From: Streptomyces xantholiticus
GTDB lineage: Bacteria > Actinomycetota > Actinomycetes > Streptomycetales > Streptomycetaceae
Assembly (NCBI RefSeq): GCF_014651015.1
Contig: NZ_BMWB01000005.1
Coordinates: 62,001-126,000, forward strand
Direction of reading: 5' to 3'
Length of the DNA: 64,000 nucleotides
The notes beneath the pieces were generated by a model. It saw only the letters and a program-made list of their open reading frames with translations. It had not been told where the DNA came from and did not search any database. Positions 1 through 7,804 of the stretch are shown in pieces. The translations under genes and the position numbers were made by a program. Within the stretch, counting starts at the first letter, position 1. Each line of letters starts with the position of its first letter.

Positions 1-128
1 ACGCCGGTCTGCCGACCGCGGCCCGGGAGGAGATCGCGGAGCACCTACCGGGACTCGTGGTGGCGGGCGAGGCGGACACGGCCGGCGAGCCGCGGCAGGC
101 GGGGATTCACGACGGTCAGGACGGCTGA
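1..128 (+). CDS. C-terminal end of an unidentified protein (cut by left edge)
   Basis: An open frame runs from the left edge (codons beginning at base 3) to a TGA at 126-128 and gives a hydrophilic tail of about 41 residues ending HDGQDG. The sequence seen is too short and too low in complexity to assign a family. The next gene begins 7 bases after this stop on the same strand, so the two are probably co-transcribed. Only codon use and tight spacing support it being real. Confidence 0.5.
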   Translation, partial: AGLPTAAREEIAEHLPGLVVAGEADTAGEPRQAGIHDGQDG

Positions 129-135
129 GTCCGGC

Positions 136-600
136 GTGGGCACCTTCCGCCTCGGCCGGACGACCGGGTTGCCCGTCCATGAGTGCTGGCTGCGGGTCAC
201 CGACTGGCCGGCCCATGCGGCGCAGGTGCCACTGACGGCCGTCTCGATGGCAAGCCCGCCGCCCACCGGTGCGGGCACGGTGTTCGTCGTGCGCAGTGCG
301 TTCGGCCGTTTGGGTTTCGACGACCCGATGGAGGTCGTCGCCTGGGAGCCGCCGTCGGCCGGCCGGCCGGGCCGCTGCCGGCTGGAGAAGCGCGGCAGGG
401 TGATCACCGGCTGGGCCGAGATCGAGGTGCACGAGAAGGGCCCGGGTTCGGTGGTGCTGTGGGTGGAGGAGCTGCGATTCCCGTGGCTGCCGGCGGCTTT
501 GGACCCCCTTGTCGCACGGGTGGGCCGACGGGTGTTCGGACGCGCGCTCGACGGGATCCTTGGGGCGGGAGGCGGGGCGAGCGGTGCGAGCGAGGGCTGA
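136..600 (+). CDS. SRPBCC-fold protein (polyketide cyclase/dehydrase-like)
   Basis: This 154-residue protein starts at GTG 136, 7 bases after the preceding stop. It opens with a strand rich in G, T and V, followed by a pattern (LPVHECWLRVTDWPAHAAQVPLTAV) like the N-terminus of START/SRPBCC ligand-binding proteins. Later come alternating strands around ITGWAEIEV and VVLWVEELRF, and a closing amphipathic helix (LDPLVARVGRRVFGRAL). SRPBCC proteins bind small hydrophobic ligands, but no catalytic residue can be named from the sequence. A second SRPBCC gene follows 69 bases later, so this may be a diverged tandem pair. The specific ligand is unknown. Confidence 0.72.
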   Translation: MGTFRLGRTTGLPVHECWLRVTDWPAHAAQVPLTAVSMASPPPTGAGTVFVVRSAFGRLGFDDPMEVVAWEPPSAGRPGRCRLEKRGRVITGWAEIEVHEKGPGSVVLWVEELRFPWLPAALDPLVARVGRRVFGRALDGILGAGGGASGASEG

Positions 601-669
601 GGGGCGGACATCGGCCTGTGCCGCGGCTATGGTGTACGGTCCCGTCCTTCGGCGCTGGAGGTAGCCGAC

Positions 670-1152
670 ATGGCACGTCAACTCCGTTCGGTGGGGCTGG
701 AGTTCGTGGAGAGCGCTCCGCTGCGCCTGGTCTTCTCCGCGCAGGTCTCGGCGTCGCCCCAGGCGCTGTACGCGGCGCTCGCCGACGATGTCGCCGGCTG
801 GCCGGGCTGGTTCACCGCGGTGACCGCCGCCAGGCCCGTGGACGACGGCGCCGGCCGTGAGATCCGGCTCAAGGGTGGCACGGTGTTCACCGAGACGGTC
901 CTCGCGAGGGAGCGGGACACCCGCTACGCCTACCGCGTCGACCAGACCAACGCCCCCGGTCTGCGGGCCCTGCTGGAGGAGTGGCGGATCACCCCGGCGG
1001 CGAGCGGCGCACGCGTGCGGTGGACGTTCGCGGCCGACGGTCCGGCGCCGCTGCGGCTCGCGCTGCGGCTCGGCCGCCCGGGGCTCGGCCGTGCCTTCCG
1101 CGACGCCGTGCGCAATCTGGACCGTCGCCTCGCCCGTTCCCCCGGCATCTGA
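670..1152 (+). CDS. SRPBCC family protein
   Basis: This 160-residue protein starts at ATG 670 behind a GGAGG at about 658-662. The pattern FSAQVSASPQALYAALADDVAGWPGWF followed by REIRLKGGTVFTETVLARE and RVRWTFAAD matches the polyketide cyclase/dehydrase (SRPBCC) fold, with a long C-terminal helix (LGRAFRDAVRNLDRRLA) closing the cavity. It is likely cytoplasmic and binds or processes a hydrophobic ligand that I cannot identify. It is convergent with the PLP enzyme gene that ends 20 bases downstream. The neighbouring gene at 136-600 has the same fold with low residue similarity. Confidence 0.85.
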   Translation: MARQLRSVGLEFVESAPLRLVFSAQVSASPQALYAALADDVAGWPGWFTAVTAARPVDDGAGREIRLKGGTVFTETVLARERDTRYAYRVDQTNAPGLRALLEEWRITPAASGARVRWTFAADGPAPLRLALRLGRPGLGRAFRDAVRNLDRRLARSPGI

Positions 1153-1172
1153 ACGGCCGGCCGCGCCCGCCG

Positions 1173-2309
1173 TCAGCAGCGCCAGACGCCCTGCGAGAGG
1201 AACCGCTCGATCACCGCCGTGTACGGCCGGATGTCCAGCCCCTGCTCGGCGAGCCAGGTGTCGGAGTAGTACTTGTCGAGATAGCGGTCGCCCGAATCGC
1301 AGATCAGCGTGACGACGCTGCCCTTCTCCCCTGCCGCCACCATCTCGGAGACGATCTTCAGCGCGCTCCACAGCCCGGTGCCGGTGGAGCCGCCCGCCTT
1401 GCGCCCGATGGCGCCCTCCAGGGCCCGCAGGGCGGCGAGGCTGGCGGCGTCGGGCACCTTCATCATCCGGTCGATGGCGCCGGGAACGAAGCTCGGCTCC
1501 ATACGGGGCCGGCCGATGCCCTCGATCCGCGATCCGCAGTCGCTGCTCGCGTCCGGGTCGCCGTGCGTCCAGCCGTCGAAGAAGCAGGAGTTCTCGGGGT
1601 CGGGGACGCAGACCCGGGTGTCGTGCTGCATGTAGTGCACATAGCGGGCGATGGTCGCCGAGGTGCCTCCGGTGCCGGCGGTCGCGACGATCCAGGCCGG
1701 TTCCGGGTACCGCTCGAGCCGCAGTTGCTGGTAGATGGACTCGGCGATGTTGTTGTTTCCGCGCCAGTCGGTCGCCCGTTCCGCGTAGGTGAACTGGTCC
1801 ATGTAGTGGCCGCCGGTCCGCTCGGCGAGGGCGGCCGACTCCTCGTACATCTTCCGGGGGTCGTCGACGAAGTGGCACCGCCCGCCGTGGAACTCGATCA
1901 GCCGGATCTTCTCGGCGCTCGTGGTGCGCGGCATGACGGCGACGAAGGGCACTTTGATCAACTTGGCGAAGTACGCCTCCGAGACGGCGGTCGAGCCGCT
2001 GGACGCCTCGATGACCGGCTTGCCGGGTCTGATCCAGCCGTTGCAGAGCCCGTACAGGAACAGGGAGCGGGCGAGGCGGTGTTTGAGGCTGCCGGTGGGG
2101 TGCGTGGACTCGTCCTTGAGGTAGAGGTCGATGCCCCACTCATCGGGCAGCGGGAAGCGCAGCAGATGGGTGTCGGCCGAGCGGTTGGCGTCCGCCTGGA
2201 CCTTGCGTACGGCATCTTTGAGCCATCCCCGGTAGTGCGCGTCGCTGCGGTCGACGTCGACGGTCACGGCCGCCCCGTCCGGTGCCGGCTGCTGCGCCGT
2301 GCTGTTCAT
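1173..2309 (-). CDS. cds1: PLP-dependent cysteine synthase-family enzyme (Cds1-like cysteine desulfhydrase)
   Basis: This 378-residue fold-type II PLP enzyme has the lysine motif PTGSLKHR (Lys76 should carry PLP), the substrate loop ASSGSTAVS, and the phosphate-binding run [10 protein letters not shown]. The long insertion ending in [10 protein letters not shown], and the spacing throughout, resemble actinobacterial Cds1-type proteins (L-cysteine desulfhydrase, releasing sulfide, pyruvate and ammonia) more than CysK/CysM. It starts at ATG 2309 with GAAGGG about 8 bases upstream. No cysteine-biosynthesis partner genes are adjacent. The family is certain; desulfhydrase rather than synthase activity is inferred from similarity. 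Confidence 0.85.
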   Translation of the reverse strand: MNSTAQQPAPDGAAVTVDVDRSDAHYRGWLKDAVRKVQADANRSADTHLLRFPLPDEWGIDLYLKDESTHPTGSLKHRLARSLFLYGLCNGWIRPGKPVIEASSGSTAVSEAYFAKLIKVPFVAVMPRTTSAEKIRLIEFHGGRCHFVDDPRKMYEESAALAERTGGHYMDQFTYAERATDWRGNNNIAESIYQQLRLERYPEPAWIVATAGTGGTSATIARYVHYMQHDTRVCVPDPENSCFFDGWTHGDPDASSDCGSRIEGIGRPRMEPSFVPGAIDRMMKVPDAASLAALRALEGAIGRKAGGSTGTGLWSALKIVSEMVAAGEKGSVVTLICDSGDRYLDKYYSDTWLAEQGLDIRPYTAVIERFLSQGVWRC

Positions 2310-2503
2310 GGCGTCGCCCTTCGTCTGCGGTCATCTGCTGCGACCGTCTGGTACCACTGGCAACAGTAAGCGGCTCACCTGCGTAAACGTTCACTTTGGG
2401 TGTCCATAGGAGTCGCTTGTGGCCGGTCGGCACCGGGCGTACTGGTGTACGCGGCCCCAGTTGTGCACACTTCCAGGAGAGTCGTTGCGAAGGGGGCGGA
2501 CAG

Positions 2504-2827
2504 ATGGCCGTGGCAGAGCCGGAATTCAGCGCCACAGGTGTGCGTATCGAGCGCTGGCCCCGCTCGCTCACCCGGGCCGGGCAGGTGCTGATCAAGGACG
2601 GCAGGCTGGCGCTGATGACCAGTTACGGCAAGGTGATCGAGAGCGCCCCGGTGCGCGCGGTGACCGCCGCACGGCCGTGGTTCGCCGGCGAGGACAGCAC
2701 CGTGGCGACACTGAACGGCAAGCGGTACCGCCTGACCATGGGGCAGCGCAGCCGGCGGCGGGACGGCCGCGCCATGGCGGGGCGTTTCCTTGAGGCGGTG
2801 CGCGGGGCGGGCGGCTCGCAGCACTGA
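2504..2827 (+). CDS. Conserved hypothetical protein, 107 aa
   Basis: I chose ATG 2504 because it follows an AAGGGGGCGGA ribosome-binding site; longer in-frame starts lack one. The protein is basic with alternating beta strands (RAGQVLIKDGRLALMTSYGKVIESAPVRAVTA) and ends in a helix with the basic run QRSRRRDGRAMAGRF. The short strand-turn repeats resemble PH-like or small beta-barrel domains, but I recognise no named family. It is divergent from the Cds1-like gene across a 194-base gap that must hold both promoters. Confidence 0.7.
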   Translation: MAVAEPEFSATGVRIERWPRSLTRAGQVLIKDGRLALMTSYGKVIESAPVRAVTAARPWFAGEDSTVATLNGKRYRLTMGQRSRRRDGRAMAGRFLEAVRGAGGSQH

Positions 2828-3003
2828 GCGCGCGGGCCCGCCCGGTTGCGGGCCTGTGAGCGATGGTTCACGCTGATACCACATCACTCAGGGTGCACCG
2901 GCGGTCACGCTGTGATCCAGCCCCGTCGGTACGATCAGCAGGTCGGCCGACTGCTGGATCGCAATTCTCGTCTTCTTCCGGACTATTTCGGGGAGTCGCA
3001 GCC

Positions 3004-3540
3004 GTGACCAGCCAGCCCAGCAGGCACTGCACGGTGGAGCTCCAGGCCCTGCCGTCGCGGATCGGTCAGGTCCGCAGAATCATCTCGGCGCAACTGCGCT
3101 ACTGGCATCTCGATCCTCTGATCGACCATGCCGCGCTCGGCGTCACCGAGTTGCTGACCAACGTCCACCGGCATGCCGAGCCGGACAAGATGTGCACCGT
3201 GGATGTCGAGTTGCTGCTCGACCGGCTCACGGTCTCCGTCCACGACCACGACCCGCGTCTGCCTGCCGTGCGGGATCCCGGCATGGCCGCCACCTCCGGT
3301 CGCGGCCTCGCCCTGGTGGCGGCCGTCAGCGAGAGCTGGGGCGCGAGGCCGCAGGGCGACGCCGGCAAGGTCGTGTGGTTCACCCTTCCGGCCTCCTCCC
3401 CCGCGGTGGCCCTGCCGGAGTACCCGGCGGTGTACGGGGCGACGACCATCGGCCCGTTCGCCGGGGCACCTGAGACGGAGCCCGTGCCGGCGGTACCGGC
3501 GACCGGGACGGCGGCCGCCCGGCCGGCCGTTGCCGGCTGA
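3004..3540 (+). CDS. ATP-binding protein, RsbW-like anti-sigma factor/serine kinase family
   Basis: A GHKL-type ATPase of 178 residues. The N box is ELLTNVHRHA (residues 49-58), the G1 segment is around DHDPRLP (81-87), and the G2 loop is SGRGLALV (98-105). This is the compact HATPase_c_2 layout of actinomycete anti-sigma-factor kinases. A poorly conserved Pro/Ala-rich tail of about 50 residues follows residue 125. Start GTG 3004 has GGGGAG 8 bases upstream; an in-frame start at 2863 would add a non-conserved leader. No anti-anti-sigma or sigma gene lies next to it, so it looks like an orphan member. Its partner is unknown. Confidence 0.88.
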   Translation: MTSQPSRHCTVELQALPSRIGQVRRIISAQLRYWHLDPLIDHAALGVTELLTNVHRHAEPDKMCTVDVELLLDRLTVSVHDHDPRLPAVRDPGMAATSGRGLALVAAVSESWGARPQGDAGKVVWFTLPASSPAVALPEYPAVYGATTIGPFAGAPETEPVPAVPATGTAAARPAVAG

Positions 3541-3631
3541 CCGGTCGGAGCGTCCGCCCGGGGTGTCACCGCTGCCGTAGTCTCACGGCTTCGACGACCC
3601 GCGGACGGTGGCTTCCCGTTCCCGTGGGAGG

Positions 3632-3916
3632 TCATGCCGCACGGTCCTGGGGGACGCCTCCGAACTGCTCGTCCAGGACGGACAGCCGCCGCCAGTACTC
3701 CTCCTCGTCGATCTCGCCGGCGGCGAAGCGGCGGCCGAGGACGGCGATCGGCGAGCTCTCTGCGATGGTCGGACGGCCGCGCTGCCACGGGGCGGGGCGG
3801 CCGCGCCAGATCCCGGTGCGGCGCAGCACGGTGACGGTGCCGAGGACGACGGCCGCCCAGATCAGCGGGAAGAACAGGATCCACGGACCGGGCCCGTCGT
3901 AGGCGAGTGTGTTCAT
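3632..3916 (-). CDS. Small membrane protein with C-terminal SHOCT domain
   Basis: This 94-residue protein has one transmembrane helix (WILFFPLIWAAVVLGTVTVL, about residues 12-31), a basic linker, and a C-terminal short helical hairpin (IAVLGRRFAAGEIDEEEYWRRLSVL) that fits the SHOCT consensus. SHOCT domains are short oligomerisation or interaction motifs, often at the ends of bacterial membrane proteins. Start ATG 3916 is preceded by AGGAGC. It is convergent with the ATPase gene upstream and divergent from the TetR gene at 4103. Confidence 0.85.
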   Translation of the reverse strand: MNTLAYDGPGPWILFFPLIWAAVVLGTVTVLRRTGIWRGRPAPWQRGRPTIAESSPIAVLGRRFAAGEIDEEEYWRRLSVLDEQFGGVPQDRAA

Positions 3917-4073
3917 CTCGGTTCAGCTCCTCGATGGCGTTGGTGCTGCCGTTCTTGCTGCTTTTGAGGCTCCCGCCCGCAGGGGGTGCGAGTCGTCGTA
4001 CGGCCGGCGGCAGTGCGGCTACCTCCACGGGAGTACGCGGAACGGTCACGACCGCCTTCCGCCGCGGTGGCTT

Positions 4074-4095
4074 CTGTACCTACTAGTATGTACAG
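4074..4095. promoter_or_regulatory. 22-bp near-perfect palindrome, probable TetR operator
   Basis: The arms CTGTAC and GTACAG flank a core built on ACTAGT; 20 of 22 positions are symmetric, with mismatches only at the paired positions 4080 and 4089. It ends 7 bases before the ATG of the TetR gene at 4103, so a bound repressor would block its transcription or translation start. It may also affect the divergent SHOCT gene. The assignment is by position and symmetry only. Confidence 0.75.
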
Positions 4096-4102
4096 TGCGG
4101 TC

Positions 4103-4678
4103 ATGAGCACTCCGGAGCGACTGGTCGAGGCCACGCGTGAGCTTCTGTGGGAGCGCGGTTACGTGGGGACGAGCCCCAGGGCGATCCAGCAGCGCGCGGG
4201 AGCGGGCCAAGGCAGCATGTACCACCACTTCACCGGCAAGCCCGACCTCGCGCTGGCCGCTGTCCGGCGCACGGCCGAGGAACTGCGGGCGGCGGCCGGA
4301 ACGTCGCTCGACCGGCCGGGCACGGCGTACGAACGGATCGCCGGCTTTCTGCTGCGGGAGCGGGACGTGCTGCGCGGGTGCCCCGTCGGCCGGCTGACCA
4401 TGGATCCGGACGTCATCGCCGACGACCGGCTGCGCGCCCCGGTCGACGAGACGCTCGACTGGCTGCGCGGCCGGCTCGCGGAGATCGTCGAGCAGGGCCA
4501 GTCGCAGGGCGAGTTGAACGGGGCGCTCGTGCCCGCCGACATCGCCGCGACCATCGTCGCGACCCTCCAGGGCGGCTATGTGCTGGCCCGCGCGTCCGGC
4601 TCCACGGGCGCCTTCGACGCAGCGGTCCGGGGTGTGCTCTCCCTGCTCGATGCGTTCGCCGCACCCAGGAGTCGATGA
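4103..4678 (+). CDS. TetR/AcrR family transcriptional regulator
   Basis: This 191-residue protein carries an N-terminal TetR helix-turn-helix (LVEATRELLWERGYVGTSPRAIQQRAGAGQGSMYHHFTGKPDLALAAV, about residues 6-53). The C-terminal ligand domain has the GCPVGRLTMD segment typical of the LmrA/YxaF-like TetR subgroup. Starts at 4088 and 4103 are both possible; I prefer 4103 because it leaves the palindrome at 4074-4095 upstream. The DUF4865 gene begins 5 bases after its stop, so the two are probably one transcript under autoregulation. Confidence 0.9.
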   Translation: MSTPERLVEATRELLWERGYVGTSPRAIQQRAGAGQGSMYHHFTGKPDLALAAVRRTAEELRAAAGTSLDRPGTAYERIAGFLLRERDVLRGCPVGRLTMDPDVIADDRLRAPVDETLDWLRGRLAEIVEQGQSQGELNGALVPADIAATIVATLQGGYVLARASGSTGAFDAAVRGVLSLLDAFAAPRSR

Positions 4679-4682
4679 CCGC

Positions 4683-5264
4683 ATGCACGCGATGCAGTAC
4701 GAGATCACACTGCCCGCCGACTACGACATGGGCGTCATCCGCGACCGGGTGGCGGCCCGCGGACATCTGCTCGACGACTTCCCCGGTCTCGGGCTCAAGG
4801 CCTATCTGATGCGTGAGCGCGGCGCGGGCTCGCCGGTCAACCAGTACGCGCCGCTGTATCTGTGGTCGGCGCCCGCGGGCATGAACACCTTCCTGTGGGG
4901 GCCGGGGTTCGAGGGGATCGTCGACGACTTCGGGCGGCCGCAGGTGCAGCACTGGACCGGGCTCGCGTACCACGAGGGCCCGTCGGCCTCCGCCCCCGCG
5001 CGCACCGCCGTCCGGCGCAGGCAGCGCATCCCCTCAGGGGTTCTGCCGGGCCCGGTCGTCGAGGAGGCACTGGCCAAGACCCGGCGGCTCGCGGCACTCG
5101 ACGGCGTGGTCTGCGCGGCGCTCGCCGTCGACCCGCGCCACTGGGAGCTGCTGTACGCCACGCTGTGGGAGCACGATTTTCCGAAGGCCGTCGGCGACCG
5201 TTACCAGGTGCTCCACCTGTCGCAGCCGGAACGCGCCGCGCTGCGTCAGGGCAGGCACTGGTGA
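4683..5264 (+). CDS. DUF4865 family protein
   Basis: A 193-residue protein (or 190 from the second ATG at 4692) beginning MQYEITLPADYDMGVIRDRVAARG. This, with LKAYLMRERGAGSPVNQYAPLYLW and FLWGPGFEGIVDDFGRP, matches the DUF4865 family, which is structurally of the dimeric alpha-beta barrel type. No function is established for the family. It begins 5 bases after the TetR stop, so it is probably the direct regulatory target of that repressor. No signal peptide or membrane segment is visible. Confidence 0.82.
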   Translation: MHAMQYEITLPADYDMGVIRDRVAARGHLLDDFPGLGLKAYLMRERGAGSPVNQYAPLYLWSAPAGMNTFLWGPGFEGIVDDFGRPQVQHWTGLAYHEGPSASAPARTAVRRRQRIPSGVLPGPVVEEALAKTRRLAALDGVVCAALAVDPRHWELLYATLWEHDFPKAVGDRYQVLHLSQPERAALRQGRHW

Positions 5265-5297
5265 GCGAGGACCCGGCACCCCGGACGCCCGCGGCCA

Positions 5298-5549
5298 TCA
5301 GTGGGTGTGCACCTCCAGAGCGGCACGCACGGCGGAGTCCAGCGCTCCCTCGATCCATGCCGGTTTCAGCAAGGTGTGGCACCCGGCGAAGTGCAGCGGC
5401 CCTCCGCAGTGCCCATGTTCCGCAGTGCCCATGTCCGGAAGGAGTTCGGTGTGCTGCCCGGGGAGCAGGACTGAAAATGCACCTGGAACTGGATCTTGGG
5501 CCGGCGGCAGCGGGCCTCCGGCGGGGTTCACCCGGACGGCCTGTTTCAC
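5298..5549 (-). pseudogene. Remnant of a flavin amine-oxidase C-terminus
   Basis: The frame ends GPLHFAGCHTLLKPAWIEGALDSAVRAALEV, which matches the FAD-contacting C-terminus of flavin amine oxidases (FAG..T....W..GA..SG..AA). The preceding sequence is short, Pro-rich and has no Rossmann domain, so at least 350 residues are missing. A 16-bp tandem duplication (CCGCAGTGCCCATGT at 5404 and again at 5420) sits just upstream of the conserved part and shifts the frame. A GTG at 5549 overlaps the stop of the BrkB gene, so translation may still occur, but a working enzyme is impossible. Confidence 0.65.
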
Positions 5550-6391
5550 ACCCCGGAGGGCGGCTCCTCCTCATGTGTCAGCCGCCGCCCGGTCCATACC
5601 TCGTGGGCGACGCGCCCCGCGATGCCACCGCCGTAGACGACCACTCCGACCCCGACGAGCCAGGACTGAACCACCAGCACCGTGCCGAACGGGCCGTACG
5701 TCACCGCGCTCGAGGCGATCAGTGGGGAGAAGACCAGCTGCGAGAAGACCCGTAGCCCGGCCATGGCGACGGCGGTTGCCACCGCCCCCGGCAGCAGGGC
5801 CCGCCAGCGGACCCGTCCGCAGAGCAGCAGCCGCTGGGACACCCAGAAGAACAGCACCGTCCCCGCCAGGTCGCCGATCGCCCCCACGAAGGCCGACAGC
5901 GCCGAATCGCCGGGCAGCGGCGTGCTCACGAAGGCCAGGAGGTAGACGATGAGCATCGCCAGCCAGACGACATGGCGCCACATGGTGTGCCAGCGGGCGG
6001 CCGGCAGGTCCCAGACCTTCTCGTAGGTGGTCTGCACCGCGGAACCGAAGGTGAGCCCGAAGACGACGAGCGCGGCGATACCGAAGGCGGTGGTGCGCTG
6101 CAGGGCCTGCCCCGGCATGCCGAACAGCCGCTCGACCTCGTCCTGGGACGATTCCGCGACTCCCAGCGCCTGGCTCAGCCAGCGGGCGAACCCCTGACCG
6201 CTGGCCGGGTCGGTGGCCGCAACGACGATGAGCAGCGGTACGAGCGTGAGGAACCCGAGGGCGGCGAAGCCCATGGCCCGGTGCATCAGTTCCAGGTCAC
6301 GGCCACGGTTCCAGCCCACCCCGAGCGGCGACCTGGCCAGCGCGCGCCAAAGGCGCAGGAGACGGTGCGGGCGGACGGACTCGTTGCTCAC
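5546..6391 (-). CDS. YihY/BrkB family inner-membrane protein
   Basis: A 281-residue polytopic membrane protein. At least six hydrophobic helices are visible, including GFAALGFLTLVPLLIVVAA, TTAFGIAALVVFGLTFG, HVVWLAMLIVYLLAFVS and a C-terminal VVQSWLVGVGVVVYGGGIAG. The motif LTFGSAVQTTYEKVWDLP is characteristic of the YihY/virulence factor BrkB family, whose biochemical role is unproven. I place the start at GTG 6391 (VSNESVRPHRLL), because upstream in-frame codons encode non-conserved basic sequence. The amine-oxidase remnant abuts its 3' end. Confidence 0.87.
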   Translation of the reverse strand: MSNESVRPHRLLRLWRALARSPLGVGWNRGRDLELMHRAMGFAALGFLTLVPLLIVVAATDPASGQGFARWLSQALGVAESSQDEVERLFGMPGQALQRTTAFGIAALVVFGLTFGSAVQTTYEKVWDLPAARWHTMWRHVVWLAMLIVYLLAFVSTPLPGDSALSAFVGAIGDLAGTVLFFWVSQRLLLCGRVRWRALLPGAVATAVAMAGLRVFSQLVFSPLIASSAVTYGPFGTVLVVQSWLVGVGVVVYGGGIAGRVAHEVWTGRRLTHEEEPPSGV

Positions 6392-6492
6392 ATGTCGTGG
6401 CCTACCCGGAAGCGTCCCGGGGGCCGCCCTGGATGCCTCCGGACGGGTGGCACTCGTGAGGCAGCCGGATCGGGGCCTGAGGCCAACGGAGG

Positions 6493-7707
6493 TCAGACGA
6501 GTGCGCCGAGGGGGTCGTCGAGGACAGGCTGCCAGGCCAGTTCGGCCGCACCCACGAGGCTGTTGTGGTCGAGGGTGCACGACAGGATGGGGACCCCGCC
6601 GCTGCGGCCCCACAGGCTGCGGTCGGTGACCACGGCCCGCAATCGGTCCGGGTCGGCCTCGAGCAGTTCGCGGTGGAGCCCGCCCAGGATGATGCGGTCC
6701 GGGTTGAGGATGTTGACCAGCCCGGCCAGCCCCAGCCCGAGCCGGTCGACGAGTTCCTCCGCCGCACTCCGCACGGCGGGGTCGTCGTACTCCTCACGGA
6801 GCAGGTCCCTCGCGCGCTGCAGCAGCGAGACCTCGGGGCCGGGGGCGCGGCCCGCGGCCGTCAGGAAGGCGAGCGGGTCGGTCTCGACGTCGAGGCAGCC
6901 GCGGCTGCCGCAGTGGCAGGGGCGGCCCTCGGGATTCACGGTGAGGTGGCCGACCTCCAGCGCCAGCCCGGAACTGCCGCTGTGCAGGCGCCCGTCGAGG
7001 ACGAGCGCGCCGCCGACGCCCCGGTGGCCGGTGGCGACGCACAGCAGATGCTGGGCGCCGCGGCCGGCGCCGTGGCGGTGCTCGGCGAGCGCGGCAAGGT
7101 TGACGTCGTTGCCGGCGAAGGCGGGCCCGGTGATGCCCGCGGCACCGACCTGCTCGGCGAAGATGTCCCGCACGGGCGCCCCGGCCGGCCAGGCCAGGTG
7201 CAGCGGGTTGAGTGCGGTGCCCTCGGGCTCGGCGACCGCGGAGGGAACAGCGAGACCGGCGCCCACGCAGCGGCGGCCACTGCGGCGCAGTAGTTCGGCG
7301 CCCGCGTCGACGACCTCGCCGAGCACCTGGGCCGGGTCGGCCTGGACGGTGACGCAGCCCGGTGCGGTGGCGACGATCCGGCCGCCGAGGCCGACGAGCG
7401 CGGCGCGGAATCCGTCGGCGTGGACCTGGGCGGCGAGGACGACGGGGCCGCTGTCGTCGACGGAGAGCCGGTGCGAGGGGCGGCCCTGCGAGCCGGCGGC
7501 CGCGCCGGGGCGGGAGTCGACGCGGATCAGGCCGAGGGCTTCCAGTTCGGCAGCCACGGCACCGGCCGTGGCGCGGGTGACGCCGAGTTCGGCGGTGAGC
7601 ACGGCACGCGTGGGCGCACGTCCGGTGTGAACCAGTTCCAGGGCGGGGCCGAGCGCACTGCGGCCTCTCTCCAGTCTCGTCCGGGTGGTTGTCGCCTTGC
7701 CGTTCAT
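6493..7707 (-). CDS. ROK family transcriptional regulator
   Basis: This 404-residue protein has an N-terminal winged helix (TRAVLTAELGVTRATAGAVAAELEALGLIRV, about residues 33-63) followed by a ROK sugar-kinase-like domain. The ROK zinc motif is GHLTVNPEGRPCHCGSRGCLDV, with three clustered cysteines, and a sugar-site motif AGNDVNLAALAEH precedes it. These proteins sense sugars or phospho-sugars and repress nearby carbohydrate genes. It is divergent from the MFS transporter at 7805, its likely target. The start is ATG 7707. Confidence 0.92.
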   Translation of the reverse strand: MNGKATTTRTRLERGRSALGPALELVHTGRAPTRAVLTAELGVTRATAGAVAAELEALGLIRVDSRPGAAAGSQGRPSHRLSVDDSGPVVLAAQVHADGFRAALVGLGGRIVATAPGCVTVQADPAQVLGEVVDAGAELLRRSGRRCVGAGLAVPSAVAEPEGTALNPLHLAWPAGAPVRDIFAEQVGAAGITGPAFAGNDVNLAALAEHRHGAGRGAQHLLCVATGHRGVGGALVLDGRLHSGSSGLALEVGHLTVNPEGRPCHCGSRGCLDVETDPLAFLTAAGRAPGPEVSLLQRARDLLREEYDDPAVRSAAEELVDRLGLGLAGLVNILNPDRIILGGLHRELLEADPDRLRAVVTDRSLWGRSGGVPILSCTLDHNSLVGAAELAWQPVLDDPLGALV

Positions 7708-7768
7708 GAAGGCGAGTCTCCCATGATCCCGGAGGCGCGAGCGCTTTCATGCAGGTGATCCGGCCGCC

Positions 7769-7804
7769 TTGAACATGGCCGACCCGAACCCCTATCCTGA
7801 CTTT
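7769..7804 (+). promoter_or_regulatory. Sigma-70-type promoter for a leaderless MFS mRNA
   Basis: TTGAAC (7769-7774) and TATCCT (7793-7798) are separated by 18 bases. The GTG at 7805 lies seven bases after the -10, where transcription should start, so the transporter mRNA is probably leaderless. Upstream starts at 7769 or 7775 would fall inside the promoter and have no ribosome-binding site. An AGCGCT palindrome at 7740-7745 is a possible part of the ROK operator. Confidence 0.6.

Noticed and set aside
981..2369. A 462-codon open frame antisense to the Cds1-like gene
   Set aside because: It lies opposite a clearly recognised enzyme and has the Arg/Gly/Asp-rich composition of a GC-skewed shadow frame; no family motif.
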